Shown: positions 53,953 to 63,055, counted from the stretch's first letter. The stretch: DNA of 64,000 nt from DSXF01 sp964387495 (GCA_964387495.1 CAYLXB010000008.1:12228-76227); one strand, 5' to 3'. Numbers and translations are program-made. Notes: generated from the letters alone by a model not told the origin.

Positions 53953-55077
53953 ATGTCTGACCAAAAGATCCCCCAGGGGTTTCTCCCCACCAATCAGCCC
54001 GACTTGTTCTTCGAGGACAATTCCGTCGGGCGCATGAAAAAGGAAGTTTGGGACGCCAGCGATGAAAAGATCGATGCCATCCTGGCTGACTATGGTATCC
54101 CATCCCCCGTCGAATGGGGCAAACCCGGCTCGTACATTCAGACAACCACCCGCTGGAAAGTGGAAGAAAACCGCAAAAAGAACGATATCGTCTTCATCCC
54201 TGTCGGCTGCACCGAACTGCACGGACAGCACCTTCCCAGCGCAGCCGATACGTTGTATGTCAGCGCCATCTGCGAAGGGATACGGCGCTACACTGCCAAA
54301 CGTGGCGCGCCGGTCAACCTGGCCCTGCCTCCACTGATGTACGGCGGTCACCCTTATCATCATATGGGCATGCCAGGAACGGTCATTGTGCGCGAACACG
54401 TTGTCCGCGAGATGATGATCGATGTAATGCTCGGCCTATGGAACGATGGTTTTCGTAAGCAGCTGATCATCAACAATCACGGCCACCTATGGATGCTCGA
54501 ATCGGCAATTCAGGAATTCATGAAGCGCTACCAGCTGCCGGGCATCTTCCGCGTGATTGACTGGCATCGCGGCGTGCGTGAATTCTTCCGCCCGCAGGAA
54601 CGCGGTGGGCAGATGTCCACCAATTTCGTCCATGCTGACGAATCAGAGACCTCACTCAGCCTCCTGCTGCACCCCGAGATGGTCGACATGAACTACGCTG
54701 TGGATACCGAGGGCAAGTCCTACCTGCCCGAGGGTCACTTCGACAAGTCGGTCGATCCCTTCAGCAGGCCCAGCCGCTGGTCCGAGGGAGAAGGCCACTT
54801 TGCCATCGAGATCGCCGCGACGCCCGAGGGTGTGGTCGGCAAGGCCAAATCCGGCACGGCCCAAAAAGCCAAGCGCCCAATGGCCGCCATCCTGAAGTAC
54901 CTCACCCTGTGGCATGATCACGTCCTTGAGGCCTTCCCCGCGGGGGCTGTTCCGCCGGTGGAAGAGGTGACTCTGCGTACTGCCAAAGAAATGGAACCCT
55001 ATCTGCGCGAACCCCTCAGCAAGGGCTGGAAACCGGTTTACGGCATCCCGCGCATCGGGCAGGGAACTGAAGTCTAA
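53953..55077 (+). CDS. iolN: Creatininase-family hydrolase, IolN-like
   Basis: The gene encodes 374 residues, with AAAAAGGAG before the ATG. It has the creatininase metal motifs I-P-V-G-C-T-E-L-H-G-Q-H-L-P, D-T-L, P-Y-H-H-M-G-M-P-G-T and N-N-H-G-H. In Thermotoga maritima the creatininase-family protein TM0413 (IolN) hydrolyses the diketo-inositol product of IolM to 5-keto-L-gluconate. The gene is directly followed by an IolM homologue, as in that organism. The assignment depends on this context and on remembered similarity. Confidence 0.78.
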   Translation: MSDQKIPQGFLPTNQPDLFFEDNSVGRMKKEVWDASDEKIDAILADYGIPSPVEWGKPGSYIQTTTRWKVEENRKKNDIVFIPVGCTELHGQHLPSAADTLYVSAICEGIRRYTAKRGAPVNLALPPLMYGGHPYHHMGMPGTVIVREHVVREMMIDVMLGLWNDGFRKQLIINNHGHLWMLESAIQEFMKRYQLPGIFRVIDWHRGVREFFRPQERGGQMSTNFVHADESETSLSLLLHPEMVDMNYAVDTEGKSYLPEGHFDKSVDPFSRPSRWSEGEGHFAIEIAATPEGVVGKAKSGTAQKAKRPMAAILKYLTLWHDHVLEAFPAGAVPPVEEVTLRTAKEMEPYLREPLSKGWKPVYGIPRIGQGTEV

Positions 55078-55100
55078 TTCCAATAAACAAGGAGAAACCC

Positions 55101-56297
55101 ATGAAAGGCAAAATGCAAGGCGTAACACTGGTTGCAGACTGGGATCCCAAGCCCGGTTTTAAACTTGGCTCCAAAGATATTGAGGGCCGTCAGACCTACC
55201 TGGGCAGCCTGGTATGGCGCAATCCACGTCTGGAAATCCGTGAGTATGACATTCCGACCCCGGGGCCGGAAGAAGTACTGCTGGAAGTCAAAGCCTGCGG
55301 CATCTGCGGCTCGGATGTCCACATGGCGCAGGCTGATAAAGACGGCTACATTTTCTACCCTGGCCTGACCGGATTCCCATCCATCCTCGGGCACGAATTC
55401 TCCGGCGTGGTCGTGGAAGCAGGTAAAAACGCACGCGACAAGCGCACCAATAAGCCCTTCAAGGGTGGTGAAGCGGTTACCAGTGAAGAAATGTTGTGGT
55501 GTGGGCAGTGTAAACCCTGCGCCGATGGACAGCCCAATCACTGTGAACAGTTGGACGAAGTCGGCTTCAATGTCAATGGTGCCTACACCAAGTACATCGT
55601 CCTGCCGGCCCGCACCATATGGAGCCTGGAACCCCTGCGTAAAAACTACAAGGAAGAAGATATCTTCATCGCCGGCAGCCTGGTCGAGCCAACCTGTGTG
55701 GCCTACAATGCAGTCATCGAGCGTGGCGGCGGCATCCGGCCGGGCGACCGCGTGGTCATCTTGGGCGGTGGACCGGTCGGCATCGCAGCCTGTGCCATCC
55801 TGAAACGCGCCGGTGCTTCGCAGGTCATCATATCCGAGACGCAACAAGAGCGCGCCGATATGGCTCTCAAACTGGGCGCGGATTATCATGTCAACCCGGC
55901 CAAAGAAGATTTCACCGAACGTGTGCTCGAAATCACCGACGGCATGGGTGCAGACATGTTCATGGAAGCCACTGGCCTGCCGGCGGTCGTCTATCCCGGC
56001 ATCGAGAAAGTTATCTGGGAAGGCCGCACGCTGAACAGCACCGTGGTTGTCACCGCCCGCGCCGAGGCCAAGATGCCTGTCACCGGCGAGGTGCTGCAGG
56101 TACGCCGGGCCCGCATCATCGGGGCCCAGGGCCACTCCGGTCACGGCAACTTTCCGCGTGTCATTGAGTGCATGGCCAGCGGTATGGATATGACCCGTAT
56201 GAGCACCAAGAAAATCAGCCTGCAGGAACTCCCCGAGAACATCATCAAACTGCAGACCGATCGCTCTGAGTGCAAGATCACCTACATAGCCAAATAA
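55101..56297 (+). CDS. iolM: Zinc-dependent dehydrogenase, IolM-like
   Basis: This 398-residue dehydrogenase has C-G-I-C-G-S-D-V-H-M-A-Q, G-H-E-F-S-G-V-V-V-E-A-G, the structural zinc site C-G-Q-C-K-P-C-A and G-G-G-P-V-G-I-A. The N-terminus (D-W-D-P-K-P-G-F-K-L-G), S-L-V-E-P-T and G-A-Q-G-H-S-G-H-G closely recall TM0412 (IolM), which oxidises 2-keto-inositol in the Thermotoga pathway. It starts 23 nt after iolN. This is one of the strongest remembered matches in the window. Confidence 0.82.
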   Translation: MKGKMQGVTLVADWDPKPGFKLGSKDIEGRQTYLGSLVWRNPRLEIREYDIPTPGPEEVLLEVKACGICGSDVHMAQADKDGYIFYPGLTGFPSILGHEFSGVVVEAGKNARDKRTNKPFKGGEAVTSEEMLWCGQCKPCADGQPNHCEQLDEVGFNVNGAYTKYIVLPARTIWSLEPLRKNYKEEDIFIAGSLVEPTCVAYNAVIERGGGIRPGDRVVILGGGPVGIAACAILKRAGASQVIISETQQERADMALKLGADYHVNPAKEDFTERVLEITDGMGADMFMEATGLPAVVYPGIEKVIWEGRTLNSTVVVTARAEAKMPVTGEVLQVRRARIIGAQGHSGHGNFPRVIECMASGMDMTRMSTKKISLQELPENIIKLQTDRSECKITYIAK

Positions 56298-56312
56298 CCC
56301 ACTCGCACACAT

Positions 56313-56337
56313 CCCCTCTCCCTTTCAGGGAGAGGGG
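56313..56337 (+). repeat. Perfect GC-rich hairpin before iolO
   Basis: CCCCTCTCCCT (56313-56323) and AGGGAGAGGGG (56327-56337) form an 11-bp stem around TTC. It is of the short intergenic hairpin type that recurs in many genomes, and the 3' arm doubles as a purine-rich ribosome-site region. A related copy lies before iolG. Confidence 0.6.
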
Positions 56338-56362
56338 AGGAAATAAAAAACAAAATTCTCGC

Positions 56363-57166
56363 ATGAAACTCTCCGTTGTCCTCTCCACCCAACCCGCCCA
56401 ATTCCAGGCTGCCACCTTCAAAGGCGACCTGGATGCGAACTTAAAACAAATCGCTGCCCTGGGATATGATGGCGTCGAACTGGCAATCCGGGACCCGAAA
56501 CTGGTTGACTTTGAGGAAGTGGAACGCCAGACCCGCACCTGCCGGCTGGCAGTGCCGGCCATCGGCACCGGCCAAGCCTGGGGGGAAGAAGGTCTGTCAT
56601 TCACTGACCCAGATCCCAATGTTCGCCATGCCGCCATAGAGCGCACCAAGAGCCATATCCCTGGCGCGATGCGCCTCGGAGCCGTCATTATCATTGGCTT
56701 ACTGCGGGGGATTATCAAACCTGGGGTGAGTCCTGAACAGGCAATGGACTGGCTGGTGGACGCCCTGCGTGAATGCAGCGCCGCTGCCCGTCCGCATGGG
56801 GTCCGCCTGGCATTGGAGCCAATTAATCGCTACGAGACTACATTGATCAACAACACTGCCCAGGGTTTGGAATTGATCGAACGCGTCGGCGCAGACAATT
56901 TTGGTCTGCTACTGGATACCTTCCATATGAACATCGAAGAACCGGAGATTGAGGCCAGTATCCGCCAGTGCGGGACACACACGTATCACATCCATGTGGC
57001 TGACTCTAATCGTTGGTATCCGGGCGCGGGTCATCTGAACTTCCAGTCCATTCTGAAGGCACTCTTTGCCACCGGCTATTCCGGCTGGGTCTCGGGCGAA
57101 TTCCTTCCAAAGCCGGATGCGGCGACGGCAGCCCGCAAGAGTTTGGAATATCTACGGAAGATATAA
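56363..57166 (+). CDS. iolO: TIM-barrel sugar epimerase, IolO-like
   Basis: The gene encodes 267 residues from the ATG at 56363. It has the xylose-isomerase-like barrel, with V-E-L-A-I-R-D, A-I-G-T-G-Q-A, L-E-P-I-N-R-Y-E-T, L-L-D-T-F-H-M-N-I-E-E and H-I-H-V-A-D-S-N-R-W-Y-P-G as metal and substrate residues. These segments recall TM0416 (IolO), which epimerises 5-keto-L-gluconate to D-tagaturonate. The product is the substrate of UxaE, encoded in the other LacI-controlled operon. Confidence 0.84.
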   Translation: MKLSVVLSTQPAQFQAATFKGDLDANLKQIAALGYDGVELAIRDPKLVDFEEVERQTRTCRLAVPAIGTGQAWGEEGLSFTDPDPNVRHAAIERTKSHIPGAMRLGAVIIIGLLRGIIKPGVSPEQAMDWLVDALRECSAAARPHGVRLALEPINRYETTLINNTAQGLELIERVGADNFGLLLDTFHMNIEEPEIEASIRQCGTHTYHIHVADSNRWYPGAGHLNFQSILKALFATGYSGWVSGEFLPKPDAATAARKSLEYLRKI

Positions 57167-57204
57167 CCGCTGCTGGATAATGATTTTCCGCTCCGCAATA
57201 CCGT

Positions 57205-59679
57205 TCAAGCCTGGTGTACCAACTGCCGCACATCCATGCTGGTAACGCACTCCAGGGCGCGCGCAGCCAGGGCACGCGCAGCATCCATGGTCCATTCTCG
57301 GACAACGGCTTTAATACGCGGAATCCCTGCCGGGTTCAGGCTCAACTCATCCACTCCCAGACCAACCAGCACAGGCGCAGCCTCAGGGTCGCCGCCCAGT
57401 TCACCGCAGACTCCAACCCATTTCCCGGCCCGGTGTGCTGCCTCGGCCACTGTCTGAATAAGTTTTAGGACAGCGGGGTGCAGCCCGTCAGCCAGGTAAG
57501 AGAGCGCCGGGTTGCCGCGTTCGGCAGCCAGCGTATACTGCGTCAGGTCGTTGGTGCCAATGCTGAAAAAGTCTACTTCATCCGCCAACGCCGGGCTGAG
57601 CAGGGCTGCAGAGGGAATCTCGACCATAATGCCCAGTTCCACCGGCCAGGCATGCTCTTTTTGCTCTGCCGTAAGTTCGGTGTGAGCCTTTTCCACCCAC
57701 CGGCGTGCCTCGCGAACCTCTTCCACACCAGCCACCATCGGGAACATGATACGGCACGGCATTCCGGCAGCAGCACGTAGAATGGCACGCAACTGCGGCA
57801 GGAACAGATCGGGACGGACAAGCGAAAGTCGCAGGGCGCGCACCCCCAAAAACGGGTTGGCTTCTTCAGGCAGCTGAATATATGGTAATTCTTTATCGCC
57901 ACCCACATCGAGCGTGCGGGTGGTCACCGGACGATCAGGCCCCATTGTCTCGAATATTTGCCGTAACACTGAATGTTGTTCATCTTCGGTCGGCGCAGTC
58001 TCGCTGGTCAGGAACAGGAACTCTGTCCGCAACAGGCCACAGCCCTCTGCGCCATTTTCGATCGCAGCCCGGGCATCTTCAAGGCCGCCGAGGTTGGCAA
58101 ACACTTCAACGCGGTGACTGTCTTTGGTCATGGCCAACTGCTGGCTGGCTTGCTGCAGTTTCTGACGGTTGGTCAGCCATTCGGCGCGGCGCCCCTGCAA
58201 TTGCGCCTGCACTTCCGGTCCTGGGTTGAGCCAGATTTCACCCGTCGAACCATCCAGCCCGGTCATGGCGCCATTAGGGTGCTGTTCAAGCAGGATTCCC
58301 ACTCCAGCAATCGAAGGGATCCCAAGTGCGCGCGCCAGGATTGCGCTGTGCGAGGTCGGTCCGCCGCCGGCAGTAATGATTCCCAGCACCATACGCATGT
58401 CGAGTTGCGAAGTTTCAGTAGGGGTCAGGTCTGAGGCGAATAAAATCACCGGTTGTTCAAAGGACAGCGGCGCGACAGCGCTTCGGTCAGCCAGGGCAAA
58501 TAAGACCTGCCGGCCAACGTCCTGAACGTCAGCAGCGCGGGTTTGCAGGTAAGTATCAGCCAGGGAAAGGAAACTCCCCGCAACGGTATTGATGGCCGTG
58601 TTCCAAGCCAGGGCGGCATTCTCACCTCGGTTGAAAATACCATCCCGGACTGCAGCGATCAAATCCGGGTCCTGCAGGATTAACAGATGGGCATCGAAAA
58701 TTGCGGCTTCCTGGTCGCCGATTGTTTGTTTCAACTGGCGGGCACGGCGTGAAATACCGCGCGCCGTAACCGATATCGCATCCTGGAGGCGCTCCCATTC
58801 GGCCTCCAGGTTCTCTGCCGGCTGCTGGGAAATTGGGGGGGCTGGCGGTTGATAGCGGTACAACGGCGCCAGAGCGACCCCTTCTGAGATCGGAATGCCG
58901 CCTTGAGGTCGCGCCTCCGTGACCGTTGGATTTTCCTTTGCTGAAGTTGCCGCTGCTTCGCCAAAATTGGCTTCCACTAGTGCCTTCAATGCCGCCAGCA
59001 CTTTGCCCGCTTCTGCACCTGAGGCACTGATGCGAATCTGGTGGTTCTCGACCGCCCCCAGTGTGGCGACGGCGTTAAGGCTGCGCGCCGAGACGGGCCC
59101 TTTCCCGTTTGTCAGGTCCGCAACAGTCACATCCGCCTTGAAACCCGCCGCCGTCTGGACAAACTTTGCCGCTGGCCGGGCATGCAGCCCATGCAGGTTG
59201 GTAAGGGTCAAAGTGATCACTTCTGCAGACTCGAGCGGGGTTGGGACAGAGAGGGTCCTTTCTGCAGATTCTTCTCCGATATGCTGGCGCTTGGGAATGA
59301 GGGCATCATTCGCTTCCCGCCAGACTGTCTCCAAGTCGCTGTTAAGCCCAATTTGAACAGCAGCTGCAACAGCGCCTTCGACCAAAGGCGCACCACAGAA
59401 GCGGATTTTTTCTTTCATTTCCTCGGGCAGGAATTCCAGAGCCATGTCCGTGCTGAGCACAGCGCTGCCCAGGTCCATCAATACCAAGACACCATCCTCG
59501 GAATAGACCGACTGGATGGCTTCCATCACTTGGACAGCATCGGTACCAAATTCCCGGAAATCCTGCCCGATTCCCGCGGCAACAGCCACAGGCAGATCAG
59601 GTGCCGCCACCTGCCGCAATAACCCGACCAGTGCATCCGCCAGAGCACGGCTGTGCGAAACGATCACCAGCCCAACCAT
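57205..59679 (-). CDS. dhaM: DhaM-HPr-Enzyme I fusion phosphotransferase
   Basis: This 824-residue protein joins three phosphotransfer modules. DhaM (about 1-130) has the active His in V-S-H-S-R-A-L-A. HPr (about 155-240) has H-G-L-H-A-R-P-A-A-K. A full Enzyme I (about 265-820) has the phospho-His in G-G-G-P-T-S-H-S-A-I-L-A-R-A-L-G and the C-terminal G-T-N-D-L-T-Q-Y and C-G-E-L-G-G-D PEP-binding motifs. It would pass phosphate from PEP to DhaL of dihydroxyacetone kinase. DhaK and DhaL genes are not visible. It is the last gene of the glycerol operon. Confidence 0.9.
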   Translation of the reverse strand: MVGLVIVSHSRALADALVGLLRQVAAPDLPVAVAAGIGQDFREFGTDAVQVMEAIQSVYSEDGVLVLMDLGSAVLSTDMALEFLPEEMKEKIRFCGAPLVEGAVAAAVQIGLNSDLETVWREANDALIPKRQHIGEESAERTLSVPTPLESAEVITLTLTNLHGLHARPAAKFVQTAAGFKADVTVADLTNGKGPVSARSLNAVATLGAVENHQIRISASGAEAGKVLAALKALVEANFGEAAATSAKENPTVTEARPQGGIPISEGVALAPLYRYQPPAPPISQQPAENLEAEWERLQDAISVTARGISRRARQLKQTIGDQEAAIFDAHLLILQDPDLIAAVRDGIFNRGENAALAWNTAINTVAGSFLSLADTYLQTRAADVQDVGRQVLFALADRSAVAPLSFEQPVILFASDLTPTETSQLDMRMVLGIITAGGGPTSHSAILARALGIPSIAGVGILLEQHPNGAMTGLDGSTGEIWLNPGPEVQAQLQGRRAEWLTNRQKLQQASQQLAMTKDSHRVEVFANLGGLEDARAAIENGAEGCGLLRTEFLFLTSETAPTEDEQHSVLRQIFETMGPDRPVTTRTLDVGGDKELPYIQLPEEANPFLGVRALRLSLVRPDLFLPQLRAILRAAAGMPCRIMFPMVAGVEEVREARRWVEKAHTELTAEQKEHAWPVELGIMVEIPSAALLSPALADEVDFFSIGTNDLTQYTLAAERGNPALSYLADGLHPAVLKLIQTVAEAAHRAGKWVGVCGELGGDPEAAPVLVGLGVDELSLNPAGIPRIKAVVREWTMDAARALAARALECVTSMDVRQLVHQA

Positions 59680-59691
59680 AATTCTCCGAAA

Positions 59692-60087
59692 CTACACAGC
59701 TTTGGCTGCGATGGCCAGAGCCAGCCAGATCCCATAGATAACAGTTGCAATCCCAAAAAGGATCATTATCCAGGTGACAACCTTCAAGATGCCGCGCGCT
59801 GGGTTTAAGTCGAGCAGGATGCCGCGCAGACCGATCAGGCAGTGTGTAACAACCGTGACCAGGAAAAGGATCTCGATGGCCGGAATGATGGGATTCTGGA
59901 AATAAGCGATAACATCATCGTAGGTCATCAAGCCCGAAGCCATGCTGCCAAGATAGTGATTGACGATAAAATGCAGGATCAACACGATCACCAACAGCGG
60001 GCCGGTGATGATCTTGATCAGCCAGATCCACACATTTTCGCCCGGACGCGGCCCCGAAACAGGTTTGGAAGTCGTAGATGTGGTCAT
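59692..60087 (-). CDS. SdhD-like membrane anchor
   Basis: This 131-residue protein has three transmembrane helices, with likely haem or quinone His residues in L-H-F-I-V-N-H-Y and T-H-C-L-I-G-L-R-G. The size and pattern fit the membrane anchor of succinate dehydrogenase/fumarate reductase. It follows the SdhC-like gene by 4 nt. Confidence 0.75.
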   Translation of the reverse strand: MTTSTTSKPVSGPRPGENVWIWLIKIITGPLLVIVLILHFIVNHYLGSMASGLMTYDDVIAYFQNPIIPAIEILFLVTVVTHCLIGLRGILLDLNPARGILKVVTWIMILFGIATVIYGIWLALAIAAKAV

Positions 60088-60091
60088 AGGA

Positions 60092-60475
60092 TTACCCTAA
60101 ATACATGCGAGCGGCAAAGAACAAAATGGCAACCAGCGCCACGGCCATGAAACCATAGAAAAGTTGTTTCTGGCGCGTCACCCCAATGCTGAAACTGGTC
60201 AGGATGATGCGAATGCCGTTCAGCCCGTGGATGATGGCCGCAGCGACCACGAGGAGTTCACCCACTTTGATCACCGGGTTCTCCGTGAGCTCCAGGAATT
60301 TGTGATACGCCTCGGGGCCTTGCACAAGCAGGCTGAGCACAATCAGGTGCATGAACAGGTAGAGGGCCAGGCCGAGAGCCGTGATGCGATTGAGAATGAA
60401 GGCCCAGCCGCCAGTTTCCCGTCCTGCGGGGTTGAACCAAGCCCAAATTTTTTTTGCAGAAGGTTGGTTGTTCAT
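60092..60475 (-). CDS. SdhC-like cytochrome b subunit
   Basis: This 127-residue protein has three transmembrane helices and the SdhC motif N-R-I-T-A-L-G-L-A-L-Y-L-F-M-H, with further His in I-I-H-G-L-N-G-I-R. It should bind haem b with the SdhD-like subunit. It starts 14 nt after the iron-sulfur subunit gene. Confidence 0.78.
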   Translation of the reverse strand: MNNQPSAKKIWAWFNPAGRETGGWAFILNRITALGLALYLFMHLIVLSLLVQGPEAYHKFLELTENPVIKVGELLVVAAAIIHGLNGIRIILTSFSIGVTRQKQLFYGFMAVALVAILFFAARMYLG

Positions 60476-60489
60476 GGTTGTTCCCCTCC

Positions 60490-61218
60490 CTAAGCATTTC
60501 CAAAGAGTTTTCTCAGCCTTGCACCAACGACCTGCATACGCAGGTTCATGATGCGCCGGCCAGGATCAACGAAAGACGGGCAGACGGCAGTACATTCGAA
60601 AGCACTGTGGCAACGCCAAACGCCATCCTCGCTGTCAACAATCGTCAGCAGTTCGGGTTTACGCCGCATGCCCTGATCCTGCGCACCGGCCAACGGGGCC
60701 GGGCCAAGATATTCAGGGGTGGTGGCCGCTACCGGGCAGGCACTGATGCACAGTCCGCACTCCAGGCAATCGCTCAGGCGGATATACTGTGCATCCTCTT
60801 TGTCCCATTTGGCGGGCGGTTTTTCGATTTCAGCTTCAGTGACCGGCAGTACCGCCCGGGCGCTGACCGCATCCATTTTGGAGTAGAAAATGCCCATGTC
60901 TACTGCCAGATCGCTAACCACAGGGAAGTTACGCAGGGGTTCCACTTTCAGGATGGCGCCATTACTGGTAACATCCCGAATGGGGGTGATGCAGGTCAGT
61001 TTTTCAACACCGTTGACACGCATACCGCACGCGCCGCAGGTGGAGTGATGGCAGGCATGGCGAAAGCACAATGTACGATCCATGAAGGCCCAGACACGTT
61101 CGACCGCATCAAGTACATATTCATCAGGGTCGACTTCCATTTTGAAGTCATCGAAGTGATGCTCTTCATGCTCTTTCTGGCGATAAACACGCAGGGTGAT
61201 ATTCCATTTGTCAGTCAT
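60490..61218 (-). CDS. SdhB/FrdB-like iron-sulfur subunit
   Basis: The gene encodes 242 residues from the ATG at 61218 with AGGAG upstream. It has the 2Fe-2S site C-F-R-H-A-C-H-H-S-T-C-G-A-C-G, the 4Fe-4S site C-L-E-C-G-L-C-I-S-A-C-P and the 3Fe-4S-type C-H-S-A-F-E-C-T-A-V-C-P. No SdhA flavoprotein is encoded nearby. Instead the gene starts 10 nt after glpA, which suggests that GlpA may be its flavoprotein partner. Confidence 0.82.
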   Translation of the reverse strand: MTDKWNITLRVYRQKEHEEHHFDDFKMEVDPDEYVLDAVERVWAFMDRTLCFRHACHHSTCGACGMRVNGVEKLTCITPIRDVTSNGAILKVEPLRNFPVVSDLAVDMGIFYSKMDAVSARAVLPVTEAEIEKPPAKWDKEDAQYIRLSDCLECGLCISACPVAATTPEYLGPAPLAGAQDQGMRRKPELLTIVDSEDGVWRCHSAFECTAVCPSFVDPGRRIMNLRMQVVGARLRKLFGNA

Positions 61219-61228
61219 GTCGCTTCTC

Positions 61229-62395
61229 CTAGTTGGGAATGGTGTAATACTGGCGGTAAGAGAGAAGCGGAGTCTCTTTCGTAACGCAGGCTGTGGTGAC
61301 TCCCAGTTTTGCGCAGACCACATCGGCTGTCTTTTCGGCCATGGCGCGCAGGGTGGTAGCCTTCCCGCCGGTGATGGTGACCAGACCATCGACATTGTGA
61401 GTCTCTTTATGGTCAAAGCATTTAAAGGTGCGCGCAATGCTTCGTCCGGAACCACCGCCGACCAGTGGCCGTGCCGCCATGTAGATTCCACGCGCCTTGG
61501 CATTGCGGATGCCGGGAATGAGTTCGCTGCCGCGTTGCAGCATCAGTTGTGTCTGTTCTTCAATAACAGGGATATAGTCCACGTCTTCTGCGTCGAAGGA
61601 AGTGGTGCCTACTACAACCATACGGCGCTGGGGCAGAACAATATCACCATCACCAGGGACATTGAGGCGGTTGATGGCACGCTGCACAAAGCGCTGGTCA
61701 TAGGCAACCATGATGCCGGGCGTCGGTTTGACAGGTGCATCCACACCAGCCATACCGGTGATCTGTCCGGCCCAGGCGCCGGTGGCATTCACAACCACGT
61801 CGGCGTGTAATTCTTCAGGCTTATTGGATGCGCGGTTGAGAACTTTTATGCCGGTGATGGCGCCCTTCCCATCCAACAGCAGCCCTTGAACTTCTGTAAA
61901 GGTGCGGAATTTCGCACCGTTATGCTTGGCGGTTCCAGCAAAAGCCAGCGCCAGGCGCAACGGATCAAAGGTGCCATCAGGAATAAGATATGCTTTCAAG
62001 ACTTTGGGATTGATATTTGGTTCAAGTTCAAGCGCCTGCTGGGCTGAAAGTTCATCGATGTGGATGTGACACGCCTCGCAGCTTGCAACGAACTGCTCTG
62101 CGTAGGCGAGATCACTCTCGTCAATGGCGATGAACAACCCGCCATTCGGCTCGATAACCTGCGGCACGATTTTGCGCAGGATGGTGTTTTCGTCAATGCA
62201 TTCGACAGCAGATTCTTGATCTTTGACGGCATAACGGCCGCCGCTGTGGAGCAATCCGTGCGTGCGTCCCGATGTACCATTGCATATATCGCCGCGTTCT
62301 ACAACGGTCACATCAAACCCGCGCAACGCCAGATCATGCGCAGTGGCCACGCCGGTAAACCCCGCTCCAATGATGATTGCATGTGGTTTGGCCAT
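61229..62395 (-). CDS. glpA: FAD-dependent glycerol-3-phosphate dehydrogenase
   Basis: The gene encodes 388 residues from the ATG at 62395 with GGAG upstream; a longer open frame overlaps the methyltransferase gene. It has the FAD motif G-A-G-F-T-G-V-A, T-S-G-R-T-H-G-L-L-H-S-G-G-R-Y and a C-terminal T-I-T-G-G-K-A-T-T. This is the GlpA/D core without the extra C-terminal Fer2_BFD region. It oxidises glycerol 3-phosphate to dihydroxyacetone phosphate. Its neighbours are glycerol kinase and SdhB/C/D-like subunits. Confidence 0.85.
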   Translation of the reverse strand: MAKPHAIIIGAGFTGVATAHDLALRGFDVTVVERGDICNGTSGRTHGLLHSGGRYAVKDQESAVECIDENTILRKIVPQVIEPNGGLFIAIDESDLAYAEQFVASCEACHIHIDELSAQQALELEPNINPKVLKAYLIPDGTFDPLRLALAFAGTAKHNGAKFRTFTEVQGLLLDGKGAITGIKVLNRASNKPEELHADVVVNATGAWAGQITGMAGVDAPVKPTPGIMVAYDQRFVQRAINRLNVPGDGDIVLPQRRMVVVGTTSFDAEDVDYIPVIEEQTQLMLQRGSELIPGIRNAKARGIYMAARPLVGGGSGRSIARTFKCFDHKETHNVDGLVTITGGKATTLRAMAEKTADVVCAKLGVTTACVTKETPLLSYRQYYTIPN

Positions 62396-62396
62396 A

Positions 62397-63032
62397 TTAA
62401 CTCCAATTTTGGCTTGCAGTTGACCTGCGGTCAACTGTCTGATGACTGCCCTCAGGGTTGCGGAGGACACAATTGGGGCAGTGGAAGACTTCAAAAACAG
62501 CGGTTGTCAATTCATCAGTCAATAGTTCCGCAGAGCCGGGTTTAAAGCCCGTGGATCCGCACCAGCAGGCATACCAGCCCATCTCAAGTTTGGAATAAGG
62601 GATACAGTGAGATGAGTATAAGTCAACAACTTCCACATCCATGCGCCAGCGGGCATTGGTAATGAGTCGCTGGGCACCCGTGGCCCGTAACTTTTCAGCA
62701 TACTGCTGGAAGTGTGTGCAATGCCGCATAAGCAGAACGCCCACGGTGATTCCAGACGGAAAATCCCAAGTGCGGGCATCCGCACATACAGGGATGAGGT
62801 TCTCTGGGAGATGTTTTTGCCCTTTCGCGCTCGCAAGCAGTTTCGGAGCGATTTCAACCGCATATACTTCTTGGGCAATCCTTGCCATCTGGCTGGAAAA
62901 GGACAAATCGCCAGCGCCAATATCCAAAACTACATCCACAGGTCTGATTTGTTCCAATACTGCCCGATAAGTATCCGGGTCATAAGTTGCGAACTTAAGT
63001 TCCCAAGCAGCATCGGGGTGAGTTTGTAACAT
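62397..63032 (-). CDS. Class I SAM-dependent methyltransferase-like protein
   Basis: The gene encodes 211 residues from the ATG at 63032; an upstream GTG (63041) is also possible. It has the SAM motif V-V-L-D-I-G-A-G-D-L-S-F and C-A-D-A-R-T-W-D-F. The C-terminus has C-P-N-C, perhaps a metal knuckle. The substrate is unknown. The stop lies directly before the glpA start. Confidence 0.7.
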   Translation of the reverse strand: MLQTHPDAAWELKFATYDPDTYRAVLEQIRPVDVVLDIGAGDLSFSSQMARIAQEVYAVEIAPKLLASAKGQKHLPENLIPVCADARTWDFPSGITVGVLLMRHCTHFQQYAEKLRATGAQRLITNARWRMDVEVVDLYSSHCIPYSKLEMGWYACWCGSTGFKPGSAELLTDELTTAVFEVFHCPNCVLRNPEGSHQTVDRRSTASQNWS

Positions 63033-63055
63033 TGGGATCACCCGGTTGGCAAATA

